Counted from the first letter of the stretch, positions 1 through 9,233 are shown. The stretch: DNA of 64,000 nt from an uncultured Planktomarina sp. (GCA_943788425.1 CALSQF010000001.1:62001-126000), one strand, 5' to 3'. A program made the numbers and translations. Notes: a model not told the origin generated them from the letters alone.

Positions 1-875
1 CACCAAAGGGAAAGAAACCACTAGATTGGGAGCCGCGTGAGCAGACTCTACTTAGGTCCACAGACCATGGGGATGACGTGGACCGGCCGGTGCAAAAATC
101 CGATGGCAGTTGGACCTATTTTGCCCCGGATATTGCTTATCACTTTGATAAGGTGCAGCGCGGTTTTGACCAATTGATTGACGTGTTCGGTGCCGATCAC
201 GGGGGCTATGTCAAACGGATGAAGGCGGCTGTTTCAGCGCTGTCAAACGACAAGACCTCGCTCGATATCAAGCTGACGCAATTGGTGAAGCTCTTCAAGA
301 ATGGTGAGCCGTACAAAATGTCCAAGCGCTCGGGGACATTTGTAACTCTGCGTGATTTGGTGGATCAAGTCGGCGCTGATGCAACCCGTTTTGTCATGCT
401 CACCCGCAAAAATGACGCGCCGTTAGATTTTGATTTCGATAAGGTGATGGAGCAGACCAAAGAAAACCCCGTGTTCTATGTGCAATATGCGCATGCTCGG
501 ATTTGTTCGGTAATGCGCAAAGCACAGCTGGCAGAGGTTCCGATCAAAGATGCAGAGTTGCGGGCTGCGGATCTTACAGTATTGACAGATCCCGCCGAGA
601 TGACATTAGCCGCAAAATTGGCAGAATTTCCACGATTGATTGAAATTGCCGCCCGTTCAAATGAGCCGCACCGAATTGCATTTTATCTTTATGACTTGGC
701 GTCGGAATTTCATGCTTTGTGGAATAAAGGCAATGAGCAGCCTGAACTGCGCTTTCTTCAGGAGGGCAATCTGGCCACAAGTCAGGCAAAAATCGCACTG
801 ATTCGTGCCGCTGCGGTTGTTATTTCTAACGGTTTGGGTATCTTAGGCGTGCAAGCCGCTCAAGAAATGCGATAA
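1..875 (+). CDS. argS: Arginyl-tRNA synthetase, C-terminal part (truncated by window edge)
   Basis: Charges tRNA-Arg with arginine in the cytoplasm. The reading frame is already open at base 3, upstream of the first possible internal start (GTG at 78), so the gene begins before the window. Visible class Ia features are the motif YFAPDIAYH in the catalytic domain, a KMSKR loop (in [11 protein letters not shown]) and the all-helical anticodon-binding domain, with [13 protein letters not shown] at its start, running to the end. The catalytic HIGH motif lies outside the window. A SPOR-domain gene and nagZ follow on the same strand, an order common in Rhodobacteraceae. The family assignment is clear; only the N-terminus is missing. 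Confidence 0.97.
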   Translation, partial: PKGKKPLDWEPREQTLLRSTDHGDDVDRPVQKSDGSWTYFAPDIAYHFDKVQRGFDQLIDVFGADHGGYVKRMKAAVSALSNDKTSLDIKLTQLVKLFKNGEPYKMSKRSGTFVTLRDLVDQVGADATRFVMLTRKNDAPLDFDFDKVMEQTKENPVFYVQYAHARICSVMRKAQLAEVPIKDAELRAADLTVLTDPAEMTLAAKLAEFPRLIEIAARSNEPHRIAFYLYDLASEFHALWNKGNEQPELRFLQEGNLATSQAKIALIRAAAVVISNGLGILGVQAAQEMR

Positions 876-946
876 AATAGCATCGACGCGGGTGTGAATG
901 AGGCAATGTCAGTAGATCTGGGCCAAGACCCGGGCAGTGAGGCAAC

Positions 947-1834
947 ATGGCAAACGCGACCTATGAGGCGCAGGGGGACTCCGAGCGGTTCAACCCTGCA
1001 ACCTATGCAAATATAGTTGGAGCCGTTATTTCCTTAGCGGTCTTTGTGGGAATAGTCACTTGGGGGGCGCAAACTGTTCTGCGAGACAGTTCGGGCGTAC
1101 CTGTTGTGCGCGCTTTGGAAGGTCCATCGCGGGTTGCACCGGAAGATCCGGGTGGGATTTTAGCTCCGCATCAAGGGCTTACCGTGAATGAAGTGGTGGG
1201 CAGCCAAATCATCCCTGCGACAAATGACCCGCTGCAATTGGCCCCAAGGCCAATCAACTTGCAAGCCGAAGATCAACCTATTCAAGCGCTCTTAACTAGG
1301 GAAAGCCCTGCCGATGAGGGGCCTGCGTCTGTGGTGCTGCCTGAACCTGTTATGGATGTTGCCGAGGCTCTTGTCATTGACGATACGGCGGAACGTTTGG
1401 CCGCTATGATCGCGACCGGCACCCTGCAAGCGGATGTAAACGAGCCGCCCGCCGCGGTCATTCCGGCAGCGGCTGGAAGAGGTCTGACACAATCTTTGCG
1501 GCCGCGTCTGCGCCCCTTTGTGCAGGTCACTCGTCAACTGCCACGAGCCGTGCCGGTCAATATCCCGGCCGGGCAAATTGCCCGCGGCGCGCCGATGGCG
1601 CAATTGGGAGCCTTCGGAAGCAACGCTATCGCGCAACAAGCCTGGGCGGATCTCTCGGAACGCCATGGGGATTATTTAGTCGGTAAAGCGCATGTGATTT
1701 TGCGGGCTGAGGTTAGCGGAGGCACGATATACCGCTTGCGGGTTCACGGTTTTGCAGATCAGGAGGAGGCGCGACGTCTGTGCACTGCGCTTAATCGGCA
1801 GAATGCGGAATGCTATTCTGTGACTATGAACTAG
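947..1834 (+). CDS. SPOR-domain inner-membrane protein
   Basis: A 295-residue protein with a short cytoplasmic N-terminus, one hydrophobic membrane segment at about residues 22-44, a long low-complexity periplasmic linker rich in Pro, Ala and Glu, and a C-terminal SPOR domain at about residues 217-295 (ends QNAECYSVTMN). SPOR domains bind peptidoglycan strands lacking stem peptides at the septum, so a role in cell division or envelope remodelling, as in FtsN or DedD, is inferred. It sits 71 bases after argS and 13 bases before nagZ, a peptidoglycan-recycling enzyme, which fits a cell-wall role. The linker has no recognisable domain. I give no symbol because FtsN identity cannot be shown from sequence alone. 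Confidence 0.88.
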   Translation: MANATYEAQGDSERFNPATYANIVGAVISLAVFVGIVTWGAQTVLRDSSGVPVVRALEGPSRVAPEDPGGILAPHQGLTVNEVVGSQIIPATNDPLQLAPRPINLQAEDQPIQALLTRESPADEGPASVVLPEPVMDVAEALVIDDTAERLAAMIATGTLQADVNEPPAAVIPAAAGRGLTQSLRPRLRPFVQVTRQLPRAVPVNIPAGQIARGAPMAQLGAFGSNAIAQQAWADLSERHGDYLVGKAHVILRAEVSGGTIYRLRVHGFADQEEARRLCTALNRQNAECYSVTMN

Positions 1835-1847
1835 GGCAGGATCCGTC

Positions 1848-2843
1848 ATGGGCCTGTCTCCATTGATTTTTGGCTGCCAAGGCTCATCTCTGTCTGCCGC
1901 AGAGCGCCGCTTCTTTGCAAATGCCCAACCCTTTGGCTTTATTCTTTTTTCTAGAAACCTTGAAACCCCAAAGCAAATTCGGAAGCTCTGCACAGAATTG
2001 CGCACAGCCGTGGGCTGGCATGCGCCCGTTCTGATTGATCAAGAGGGTGGGCGCGTGTCACGGCTTGGCGCGCCGCATTGGTTTGAATTTCTACCAGCGC
2101 TGGATCAAGCCGCCGCGCCCCAATCCGAACGGCTGTTTTGGTTGCGGGGGCGGTTGATCGCGGAGAATTTGCGAAGCTGCGGAATTGATAGCAATTGCGC
2201 GCCACTGGGAGATATTGCCCAACCGGACACCCATGGTGTGCTGAAAAATCGGTGCTATGGGCGTGCGCTGTCTGCGGTTGTCACCCATGCGCGCGCGCTG
2301 CATCAAGGGCTGCGGCATGGGGGCGTATCGGGAGTTTTGAAACATATTCCGGGCCATGGGCGGGGCACTTTGGACTCCCATTTGGATCTGCCCCGCGTGC
2401 AAGCGGATCGCGGCAGTCTAGAGAAGCATGATTTTGAAGCCTTTCGTCAGCTTAATACTGTTGAGATGGGTATGACGGCGCATTTGGTGTTCGAGGATAT
2501 AGATCCGAACCATCCCGCCACCCACTCAGTGGCGATGATTGACATTATCCGTAAGCACGTCGGATTTAATGGGCTTTTGATGACCGATGACATTTCGATG
2601 GAGGCTTTGTCCGGCCCATTGGATCTGCGGGCGCGGCGGGCGCAATCTGCGGGGTGTGATATAATTTTGCATTGCAACGGACAGATGGATCAGATGCAGC
2701 TCTTGGCGGGTAATATTTATGGCATGGATGAGGCAAGTCAAATGCGGGCGGCGCAGGTTTTGGCGCAACGACCGGAGGTTCAGCCTGTTGACATTCAGCA
2801 AGTGAAGGCAGAATTTGACGCATTGTTAGGTGAGATCCGGTGA
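1848..2843 (+). CDS. nagZ: Beta-N-acetylhexosaminidase, glycoside hydrolase family 3
   Basis: A 331-residue GH3 enzyme. It removes N-acetylglucosamine from GlcNAc-anhydroMurNAc peptides during cytoplasmic peptidoglycan recycling. Seen in the sequence: the N-terminal LIDQEGGRVSRL stretch, the family signature KHIPGHGRG with the catalytic His loop, and TDDISMEAL containing the Asp nucleophile. The length is normal for single-domain NagZ and there is no signal peptide. The ATG start gives a full N-terminus (MGLSPLIFGCQG). The stop TGA overlaps the scpA start ATG by one base, so translation of the two is probably coupled. Confidence 0.95.
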   Translation: MGLSPLIFGCQGSSLSAAERRFFANAQPFGFILFSRNLETPKQIRKLCTELRTAVGWHAPVLIDQEGGRVSRLGAPHWFEFLPALDQAAAPQSERLFWLRGRLIAENLRSCGIDSNCAPLGDIAQPDTHGVLKNRCYGRALSAVVTHARALHQGLRHGGVSGVLKHIPGHGRGTLDSHLDLPRVQADRGSLEKHDFEAFRQLNTVEMGMTAHLVFEDIDPNHPATHSVAMIDIIRKHVGFNGLLMTDDISMEALSGPLDLRARRAQSAGCDIILHCNGQMDQMQLLAGNIYGMDEASQMRAAQVLAQRPEVQPVDIQQVKAEFDALLGEIR

Positions 2844-3628
2844 TGCAAGAAGAACTTTTTGACCACCAATCGGTTGCGGAACGCGTGGCAGCGGAGACTC
2901 TCATCGTTGATGTCGATGGGTTCGAAGGGCCATTGGATCTGCTTTTATCGCTGTCGCGCACGCAGAAGGTGGATCTGCGCAAAATTTCTGTTTTAGATCT
3001 CGCGGTTCAATATCTCAGCTTTATTGAAAAAGTGCGCGAGCTGCGCATCGAATTGGCCGCAGATTATTTGGTTATGGCCGCTTGGCTAGCCTTTTTGAAG
3101 TCGCGGTTGCTTTTGCCGCCAGATCTGACCATGGCCGGCCCGACAGGGGACGAGCTGGCGGCGCATCTTGCGTTTCAACTCGAACGGCTGCAAGCCATGC
3201 GCGATGCGGCGGCGAAATTGATGGCGCGGGATCGCTTGGGCCGCGATCGTTTTGTCCGCGGTGTGACGGAAGATGTCACACGCCGGAAGACTGTTCATTA
3301 CACGGCCAATCTTTTGGATTTAATGCAGGGCTATGCACGCATTCGCACGCGCGACGATTTTCGTCCCTTTGTTATGGACCGCGACTCGGTGTTTTCAATG
3401 GAACAAGCCCTACGGCGCATGCGGGGGTTAATTGGCTTTTCCGGCCATTGGACCGATCTCCTCTCTTATCTTCCCGATGGCTGGACCGATGATCCAAAGA
3501 GACGACGATCCGCTGCAGCCTCAACTTTCGCAGCCTCTTTGGAGCTGGCCAAAGAAGGAAAGATTGTCATACGTCAGGATGAAATTTTCTCACCAATTCA
3601 AATTAAAAGGGCGGATCGTGATGGATGA
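2843..3628 (+). CDS. scpA: Segregation and condensation protein A (kleisin)
   Basis: ScpA is the kleisin subunit of the Smc-ScpA-ScpB complex that compacts and segregates the chromosome. The 261-residue product starts MQEELFDHQ and shows the family signature VDGFEGPLDLLLSLSRTQKVD, then the helical ADYLVMAAWLAFLKSRLLLPP segment. The C-terminus carries the winged-helix part that contacts Smc heads. A GTG three bases upstream is an alternative start; I chose ATG because it forms a TGATG overlap with the nagZ stop. The 3' end overlaps scpB by eight bases. Confidence 0.95.
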   Translation: MQEELFDHQSVAERVAAETLIVDVDGFEGPLDLLLSLSRTQKVDLRKISVLDLAVQYLSFIEKVRELRIELAADYLVMAAWLAFLKSRLLLPPDLTMAGPTGDELAAHLAFQLERLQAMRDAAAKLMARDRLGRDRFVRGVTEDVTRRKTVHYTANLLDLMQGYARIRTRDDFRPFVMDRDSVFSMEQALRRMRGLIGFSGHWTDLLSYLPDGWTDDPKRRRSAAASTFAASLELAKEGKIVIRQDEIFSPIQIKRADRDG

Positions 3629-4289
3629 TACCCAAGAAGAAAGCCTGTTTGAAGCGCCGCCCATCGCAGAGCAAGAGCGTATGGTAGAGGCCATTTTATT
3701 TGCTGCAGCAGAGCCGGTTTCATTGCGAGAAATGGCTGGGCGGATGCCACATGGGTGTGATCCTGTCCAAGCGGTGGAGAACATCCAAAAGCGCTATGAA
3801 GGTCGCGGTGTTGCAGTTGTGAAGGTTCAGGAGTCCTGGGCTATTCGCACCGCGCCTGATCTTGGTTTTTTGATGCAGCGGGAGATCCTGGAATCCCGAA
3901 AACTATCGCGCGCCGCGATCGAAACTTTAGCCATTGTTGCCTATCATCAGCCGGTGACCCGCGCGGAAATTGAAGAGATCCGGGGGGTTGCGGTGAGCCG
4001 CGGCACGGTGGATCAGCTGCTTGAATTAGATTGGGTCAAAATTGGCCGTCGGCGCCAAACGCCTGGTCGTCCGATAACATTTGTGGTGACAGAGTCTTTT
4101 CTCGATCATTTTGGCTTGGAAAGCGCCCGCGATTTGCCGGGTCTTAAAGAGCTGCGAGCCGCTGGCCTGCTAGAAAATCGCCCCGCACCGGGCACTGTCG
4201 CTTTACCCGAAGCGGAAACGGATGCAGAAATACAAGAAAATTTATTTGATGACGCAATTGAGGAGCCCGAAGATGGACCGCTATATTAA
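3621..4289 (+). CDS. scpB: Segregation and condensation protein B
   Basis: ScpB is the winged-helix partner of ScpA in the Smc condensin. The 222-residue product contains the conserved segments MVEAILFAAAEPVSLREMA, AAIETLAIVAYHQPVTRAEIEEIRGV and RRQTPGRPITFV, which cover the two tandem winged helices. The frame is open further upstream, inside scpA, but the ATG at 3621 is preceded by a purine-rich ribosome site (AAAAGGGCGG) and gives the usual N-terminus, so the longer version is not credible. The acidic tail (residues 190-222) is typical of alphaproteobacterial ScpB. Confidence 0.94.
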   Translation: MDDTQEESLFEAPPIAEQERMVEAILFAAAEPVSLREMAGRMPHGCDPVQAVENIQKRYEGRGVAVVKVQESWAIRTAPDLGFLMQREILESRKLSRAAIETLAIVAYHQPVTRAEIEEIRGVAVSRGTVDQLLELDWVKIGRRRQTPGRPITFVVTESFLDHFGLESARDLPGLKELRAAGLLENRPAPGTVALPEAETDAEIQENLFDDAIEEPEDGPLY

Positions 4290-4407
4290 TATGTTCATAA
4301 ACATTGTCATTCGTCGTTTGATGACGATCGGTATCAACAAAGGCATTGATGCCGCCACGAAAGGGCGAAAAAAGCCTGAGGATAAAGATCTCTCTGCCGA
4401 ACAATAA
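4273..4407 (+). CDS. Small basic protein downstream of scpB (44 aa, unknown function)
   Basis: A 44-residue frame starting at ATG 4273 inside the last codons of scpB, with a GAGGAG ribosome site seven bases upstream. The product, beginning MDRYINMFINIVIRRLM, has an amphipathic hydrophobic N-terminal half and a charged, Lys/Glu-rich tail. I believe similar short proteins follow scpB in related roseobacters, but this is recollection and not shown here. An ATG at 4222 in the same frame lacks a ribosome site and lies deep in scpB. Function is unknown; a peripheral membrane helix is possible. Confidence 0.55.
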   Translation: MDRYINMFINIVIRRLMTIGINKGIDAATKGRKKPEDKDLSAEQ

Positions 4408-4492
4408 AAGCGTTTGAAAGACAGCGCGAATGCCGCCAAGCGCATGCAGCAATTTTGAGGACCCTCTGGCGCGCCGAGACACCCGCGGCTGG

Positions 4493-5566
4493 CTACTTAA
4501 AATGCTTTGACAGTTTTAGCCCTTGCCCTTGGTAGTTTGATGCGAGCTCGCGGCCATAAAGCTGGCTGGGAGTTTCAAACATAGACTCATAGACCAAGCG
4601 TCCAACAACTTGCCCATGTTCCAAGACAAAGGGGGCCTCATGACAGCGGACTTCCAAAACGCCTCTGCTGCCCTGCCCATTGGCGGCGGCATGGCCGAAT
4701 CCGGGGTCAAAAAAACCCGCGTAATGCACGCGAAACTCACCGACCATTGCCAAATAGGGGGCCATTTCAGCGGCGTACTCGGGCGGAATCGTCACTGCTT
4801 CCTGGCTCACTAAAATGTAAAACGCCCCCGGGTCCAGGATGATTTTTTGATCTTCCGTACGAATTTCTTCCCAAAAATCAGCCGGCTCGTAGGCACCAAT
4901 TTTTCCAAGATCAATCACGCCAGTATGCGGTTTTGCCCGATAGCCAACCAGGCCGTTGCGACTGGCGCTGAGGTCAACAGAAAAACCAAGCCCGTCTTGG
5001 ATCAAAGCCTCGCCAGAGACCAACGGTGTGTGCGCATGCAGCTCTTTGAGTGCCTGATCGATTAACACAGCATGACCCGCGCGAAAGCGAATCTGATTGA
5101 GGCGCATGCCGGGTCGCACCAAAACCGAAAAGGAGCGGGGGCAAATTTCAGCATAAAGCGATCCGGTGTAGCCCTTCACAATGCGGTCAAATTCTTTGCC
5201 GTGATCGGTGATCGTGCGGGTCAAGAGATCCAGTCGGCCGGTTGAAGATTTCGCATTGGCGACAGCCTCTATGTCCGGTGGTAGGTTGAGCCCCTCCATC
5301 AGCGGCACAAGATATACGCAGCCCTTTTCCAAGACCGCGCCCTCGGACAAGTCGATTCGATGCATTTCAAATTCACGCAACCGCTCTGCGACCGTTGCAG
5401 TTTGTCCGGCGAGAAAGGATGCGCGCACCCGGTAGGCGGTGGTTCCCAAACGCAGATCCAGCGATGCGGGCTGCACTTGGTCGTCTTGCAGCGGCTCAGA
5501 AACCAAAATTTGGCCCGAAGCGACCATCGTTTCAATCATATGACTTGGGATGACACCTTGGCGCAT
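4493..5566 (-). CDS. 2'-deoxycytidine 5'-triphosphate deaminase family protein (long alphaproteobacterial form)
   Basis: A 357-residue member of the Dcd/dUTPase fold superfamily. The family deaminates dCTP to dUTP for thymidylate synthesis. It is about twice the length of E. coli Dcd and appears to hold two dUTPase-like halves: the first has PASLDLRLGTTAYRVRA and NAKSSTGRLDLLTR, the second has FYILVSQEAVTIPPEYAAEM and HAGFFDPGFGH-type residues (HYAGFFDPGFGH). Rhodobacterales carry this long form. Whether both halves are catalytic cannot be judged here. The gene stands alone on the minus strand, convergent with the scpB cluster and followed on its 5' side by the tRNA-Pro terminator. Confidence 0.85.
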   Translation of the reverse strand: MRQGVIPSHMIETMVASGQILVSEPLQDDQVQPASLDLRLGTTAYRVRASFLAGQTATVAERLREFEMHRIDLSEGAVLEKGCVYLVPLMEGLNLPPDIEAVANAKSSTGRLDLLTRTITDHGKEFDRIVKGYTGSLYAEICPRSFSVLVRPGMRLNQIRFRAGHAVLIDQALKELHAHTPLVSGEALIQDGLGFSVDLSASRNGLVGYRAKPHTGVIDLGKIGAYEPADFWEEIRTEDQKIILDPGAFYILVSQEAVTIPPEYAAEMAPYLAMVGEFRVHYAGFFDPGFGHAAANGQGSRGVLEVRCHEAPFVLEHGQVVGRLVYESMFETPSQLYGRELASNYQGQGLKLSKHFK

Positions 5567-5581
5567 TAAGGTCCTCTTGCG

Positions 5582-5622
5582 TTCAAAAAACCGCCCATGC
5601 CTGGGGGCAGGGCGGTTGTTTT
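5582..5622 (-). terminator. Rho-independent terminator after tRNA-Pro
   Basis: Perfect 6-bp GC arms CCGCCC (5591-5596) and GGGCGG (5610-5615) enclose a 13-base loop. On the minus strand the stem is followed by TTTTTTG, directly downstream of tRNA-Pro. A T-run also follows on the plus strand, so it could work in both directions. Confidence 0.75.
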
Positions 5623-5623
5623 T

Positions 5624-5700
5624 TGGTCGGGCTAGCAGGACTCGAACCTGCGACCTTCCGTCCCCCAGACGGACGCGCTACCAGGCTGCGCCATAGCCCG
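5624..5700 (-). tRNA. tRNA-Pro(GGG)
   Basis: A full cloverleaf can be drawn on the minus strand. The acceptor stem is CGGGCTA pairing with TAGCCCG, followed by discriminator A and an encoded CCA. The D-loop contains GCCTGGTAGCGC, the anticodon loop is CTGGGGG (anticodon GGG) on a five-pair stem, and the T-loop is GGTTCGAATCC. It decodes CCC and CCU proline codons. It lies 62 bases downstream of the MerR-family gene in the same direction and is followed at once by a terminator hairpin. Confidence 0.97.
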
Positions 5701-5762
5701 AACATGAGGCCGTATATCAATCCCGGCGACGGGAGCAAGCGTATTATGTGTTCGAATTTCAC

Positions 5763-6455
5763 TTATGCGCTCATCTTTGCATGTAAAGCGCGCAATCTGT
5801 CGACAAGATCTGGTGACGACTGAAGGGCGGCGCTTCTTGCTCTACTATTCGCCCAAAGAGCTTGAGTTATCAGCCCGGCGTTGCTCGGGAAACTGTTGAC
5901 CTCTGCATCCTCTGCCGGGCAATCTGTGCCCAATGCCCGGACGGGGGCTGGATTGGGGTGCATCGGCGTGACTTCTGTTTGAGCCGGCGGCGGCGCCTCT
6001 GCCAATTCTGGAAACAACACAAGCTGCTCGTCATCCTCTGCCTGCTCCTCGCGCACGCTCAGTAAAACAGATTGGCTCAATCTTACTGGATCAAACTGTA
6101 AATCAACCACATTTTGTGCCGGCGTAGGTTCTTTTGTTTGGCCGGTCTGGGCGGGTGGATTTTTCTGTTTTGGGGTGCTCAATATGGGAGGCGAGAAGCT
6201 TTGCACATGCGCAATACCCTGTTTCTTTATCAAATTTTTCACGGACTTGATGGTCATGCCCTGTTCGTGGAGTAAAAACTTTATCCCTCCAAGCAACAGC
6301 ATATCCTCTAAGCGATAGTAGCGCCGCCCCCCAGTGCGTTGCACTGGGGCGACAGCGTCAAACTTACTTTCCCAAAATCGCAGCACATGCGCTTGCGTCC
6401 CAAGCCATGTCGCAACCTCGCTTATGGTTCTGAAAGCATCCGGCGATTTGGCCAC
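5763..6455 (-). CDS. MerR-family transcriptional regulator
   Basis: A 230-residue protein with an N-terminal MerR winged-helix DNA-binding domain (about residues 8-80: [19 protein letters not shown], then [14 protein letters not shown]). The region after residue 85 is Pro/Gln-rich and low complexity, with no recognisable effector-binding domain or metal-binding cysteines. The gene starts five bases after the ihfA stop and is probably cotranscribed with it. This ihfA-merR pairing downstream of plsX-fabH is typical of Rhodobacterales, but the target genes are not known to me. Confidence 0.88.
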   Translation of the reverse strand: MAKSPDAFRTISEVATWLGTQAHVLRFWESKFDAVAPVQRTGGRRYYRLEDMLLLGGIKFLLHEQGMTIKSVKNLIKKQGIAHVQSFSPPILSTPKQKNPPAQTGQTKEPTPAQNVVDLQFDPVRLSQSVLLSVREEQAEDDEQLVLFPELAEAPPPAQTEVTPMHPNPAPVRALGTDCPAEDAEVNSFPSNAGLITQALWANSRARSAALQSSPDLVDRLRALHAKMSA

Positions 6456-6460
6456 GATGA

Positions 6461-6763
6461 TTACCCTTTGTTGCCTTTGGCAACCTGGTCTTTCATCAAA
6501 TGAGAGGGGCGAAAGGTCAAAACCCTGCGCGGCGTGATGGGCGCCTCTTCACCGGTTTTCGGATTGCGGCCGATACGCGCGGATTTATCGCGAATGCCAA
6601 ATGTTCCAAAAGATGAAATTTTTACAGACTCGCCTGCGACCAATGCGTCTGAAATATGCTTCAAAACGGATTCAACCAAATCGGCCGACTCGTTGCGCGA
6701 CAATCCGACTTCGCGGAAAACCGCTTCACTGAGATCCATTCGTGTGAGTGTGTTCGACGCCAT
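6461..6763 (-). CDS. ihfA: Integration host factor subunit alpha
   Basis: A 100-residue HU/IHF-fold DNA-bending protein. It pairs with IHF-beta (not in this window) to bend DNA in recombination and transcription. Family features: the N-terminal [18 protein letters not shown] helices, [20 protein letters not shown] in the beta-arm, and [17 protein letters not shown] at the end. The ribosome site GGGGGA lies about nine bases before ATG. A good promoter lies in the 80-base gap between fabH and this gene, so ihfA-merR can be expressed apart from the lipid genes. Confidence 0.95.
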   Translation of the reverse strand: MASNTLTRMDLSEAVFREVGLSRNESADLVESVLKHISDALVAGESVKISSFGTFGIRDKSARIGRNPKTGEEAPITPRRVLTFRPSHLMKDQVAKGNKG

Positions 6764-6791
6764 TTATGTTCCCCCTTGTTACTACACTATA

Positions 6792-6819
6792 ATTATAAAG
6801 AGATAATAAGCCTTGGCAA
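6792..6819 (-). promoter_or_regulatory. Sigma-70-type promoter for ihfA-merR
   Basis: On the minus strand: -35 box TTGCCA (6819-6814), a 16-base spacer and -10 box TATAAT (6797-6792, perfect consensus), 28 bases before the ihfA start. It is the most AT-rich piece of this neighbourhood. Confidence 0.6.
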
Positions 6820-6843
6820 CTAAAAGTCCTGATATGCTGTCAT

Positions 6844-7806
6844 TTACCAGCGAATAACCGCGGTTCCCCAGGCCAAACCGCCGCCAATAGCGCCGATGAC
6901 CACAATATCGCCTTGTTTGATGCGTTTATCCTGGGCCGCCACTGCCATTGCAAGAGGAATAGAAGCGGCTGAGGTGTTGCCATGGTTGTTCACGGTCATG
7001 ACGACTCGGTCCATGGGGACTTTGAGGCGTTTGGACATTCCTTCCAAAATGCGTTTGTTAGCTTGATGTGGCACGATCCAATCCACATCGTCCGTGGTCA
7101 GCCCGGCCGCTTCAATTGCCTCAAGCGCCGTGTTTGACAGCTTCTCGACCGCATGACGAAAAACCTCCTTGCCCTGCATGCGCAGGTGCCCTGTGGTTTG
7201 CATGGATACACCGCCATCGACGTATAGGATATCTTTGTAACGCCCATCTGAGCGAAGCGCAGTGGCTAGGATTCCGCGATCCGAGGTTTCATCCTGCTGC
7301 GCAGCAATCAACATAGCGCCGGCTCCATCGCCAAATAAGACGCAGGTTCCCCGATCGGTCCAATCCATCAATTTTGAGAAGGTCTCCCCACCGATCACCA
7401 AAATGCGATTAGCCTGGCCACTGGCAATCATGGAATTTGCGGTGTTCAAGGCAAACACAAACCCCGCACAGACCGCTTGCACATCAAAGGCGAACCCATG
7501 GTTCATACCAAGCCCATGCTGAACCATGGTGGCAGCGGAGGGAAAGGTGAGATCGGCGGTTGAGGTCGCCAGAATAATCGCATCGACGTCCGCAACGCTG
7601 CACCCTGCATTGGCCAAAGCCGATTGAGCGGCCTTGATGCCCATATCAGAGGTTGTTTCCCCGTCAGCTGCGAAATGGCGGCGTTCGATACCTGTGCGAC
7701 TGCGGATCCAGGCATCATTGGTATCCAATGTTTCTTCAAATTCAGCATTTTCCACCACGCGTTCGGGCAGGTAGTGGCCAATAGATTCAACAACCGCTCT
7801 ACGCAT
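6844..7806 (-). CDS. fabH: 3-oxoacyl-[acyl-carrier-protein] synthase III
   Basis: FabH condenses acetyl-CoA with malonyl-ACP to start type II fatty acid synthesis. The 320-residue product carries the whole catalytic triad in context: Cys in VQAVCAGFVFAL, His in VPHQANKRI and Asn in NNHGNTSAASIP, plus the C-terminal GGGLAWGTAVIRW. It starts two bases after the plsX stop, so the pair is surely cotranscribed; plsX feeds phospholipid synthesis and fabH feeds chain initiation. Length and start are normal. Confidence 0.97.
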   Translation of the reverse strand: MRRAVVESIGHYLPERVVENAEFEETLDTNDAWIRSRTGIERRHFAADGETTSDMGIKAAQSALANAGCSVADVDAIILATSTADLTFPSAATMVQHGLGMNHGFAFDVQAVCAGFVFALNTANSMIASGQANRILVIGGETFSKLMDWTDRGTCVLFGDGAGAMLIAAQQDETSDRGILATALRSDGRYKDILYVDGGVSMQTTGHLRMQGKEVFRHAVEKLSNTALEAIEAAGLTTDDVDWIVPHQANKRILEGMSKRLKVPMDRVVMTVNNHGNTSAASIPLAMAVAAQDKRIKQGDIVVIGAIGGGLAWGTAVIRW

Positions 7807-7808
7807 CG

Positions 7809-8894
7809 TTAGTTCCCGTCTTCTTCGTGGTCCTCTGCGAACCCGTTGACCGAAGCTACGCGCGCGGCAAGCTTGGTGCTAAACTTGGCTGAGCCTAAAC
7901 GATAGGCCAGGCCGATCGCCGCCGCAACTCCTGTTGCGTCCGCCGCGCCATGGGATTTCACCACAGTGCCATTGAGCCCCAAGAAAACCCCGCCATTGAC
8001 CCGGCGTGGATCTGTGGTTCGTTTGAGACGGCTTAACGGACCATAAGCTAGGATCGCTGAGAGTTTTGAGAGCAAATTATGTTTAAACGATTGACGTAAG
8101 GCGGTGCCGATGAAGCTCGCGGTGCCTTCGGCGGTTTTCAGCGCAACATTGCCTGTAAACCCATCGGTTACAATCACATCGACTCGGTCCGACGGAATAT
8201 CCCCACCTTCGACAAAGCCCAGGAATTCAAATTGTCCAGTTTCAGCCGATTCCTTGATCAGGTCATGTGCCGCCTTCAGTTCGGCGCGGCCTTTATGCTC
8301 TTCCGTGCCCACATTCAGCAGACCAACCCTTGGCCGTTTCACAGCAAAGCCATTGCGCGAATAAGAGGCGCCCATCAGGGCAAATTGCAACAAATCGTTT
8401 TCATCCGCGCGCACATCTGCGCCCACATCGAGCATCACATTGGATCCGTTGGGACCGAAAGACGGCCAAAGAATCGCAATCGCGGGCCGATTAATTCCGG
8501 CCAATTTGCGCAACCGCACCATCGAAATGGCCATCAAAGCGCCCGTATTGCCGCAAGAGACACAGGCATCGGCCTCTTGTTGTTTGACAGAGGTCACGGC
8601 CGACCACATCGAGGTTCCCTTGCCATGGCGCATCACCTGGCTTGGTTTGTCATCCATGGAAACCGTACGCTCGGCATGCACAATGGTGCAAAATTCTTCA
8701 AGATCATGCTTATCAATCAGAGGCTTCAGAATATCTTCGGGGCCATGCACCAAAAAGCGAATATTGGAATGCTTGTGCACGGCACGCAAAAGTCCGGCGA
8801 TAATCACACCGGACCCTTTGTCTCCCCCCATGGCGTCAACGGATACGACAACATTAGAGTTGGGTCCACTTGCAATGGGTTGGGTGTCCGACAT
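7809..8894 (-). CDS. plsX: Phosphate acyltransferase PlsX
   Basis: PlsX makes acyl-phosphate from acyl-ACP, the donor used by PlsY in glycerolipid synthesis. It acts as a peripheral membrane protein. The 361-residue sequence shows SVDAMGGDKG near the N-terminus, SCGNTGALMAI, MLDVGADV, GLLNVGTEEHKG and VIVTDGFTGNVALKTAEG, all family hallmarks. It lies between rpmF and fabH in the conserved order rpmF-plsX-fabH, all minus strand. Confidence 0.96.
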   Translation of the reverse strand: MSDTQPIASGPNSNVVVSVDAMGGDKGSGVIIAGLLRAVHKHSNIRFLVHGPEDILKPLIDKHDLEEFCTIVHAERTVSMDDKPSQVMRHGKGTSMWSAVTSVKQQEADACVSCGNTGALMAISMVRLRKLAGINRPAIAILWPSFGPNGSNVMLDVGADVRADENDLLQFALMGASYSRNGFAVKRPRVGLLNVGTEEHKGRAELKAAHDLIKESAETGQFEFLGFVEGGDIPSDRVDVIVTDGFTGNVALKTAEGTASFIGTALRQSFKHNLLSKLSAILAYGPLSRLKRTTDPRRVNGGVFLGLNGTVVKSHGAADATGVAAAIGLAYRLGSAKFSTKLAARVASVNGFAEDHEEDGN

Positions 8895-8923
8895 TGAAAT
8901 GTATTCCCTTCGAATACGGGCGC

Positions 8924-9130
8924 TTATGCCGCGTCTTCGTCGAGATCTACTTCTTCGGTTGTCACGATTACTTCGCGGTCATCATAATGGCCGCAAGCTG
9001 CGCAAACGTGATGCGGGCGCTTAAGCTCTCCGCAGTTTGTGCATTCATTTGGGTTCGCCGCAACAAGTGCGTCATGTGAGCGTCGCATGCCACGACGGCT
9101 CCGTGTAATCTTACTTTTTGGGACAGCCAT
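8924..9130 (-). CDS. rpmF: 50S ribosomal protein L32
   Basis: A 68-residue ribosomal protein. The N-terminus [20 protein letters not shown] is the diagnostic bL32 start. A CxxC pair (CTNCGE) and a second CxxC (CAACGH) form a zinc-ribbon. It lies 29 bases upstream of plsX and 208 bases downstream of yceD on the same strand, the standard arrangement linking ribosome and lipid synthesis. Confidence 0.97.
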   Translation of the reverse strand: MAVPKSKITRSRRGMRRSHDALVAANPNECTNCGELKRPHHVCAACGHYDDREVIVTTEEVDLDEDAA

Positions 9131-9233
9131 GTCACAACCTCAAACTAGGGGCGCTATGCCCTGTTAATACCGAATTTGGCGCAATGCTGCCAAACAAAAG
9201 TACAGAGCCCAGCTCGGCACCTTAAGTTGCGCT

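Noticed and set aside
8232-9024. Large plus-strand open frames over plsX and rpmF
   Set aside because: They are antisense to genes with full family motifs and show no domain.
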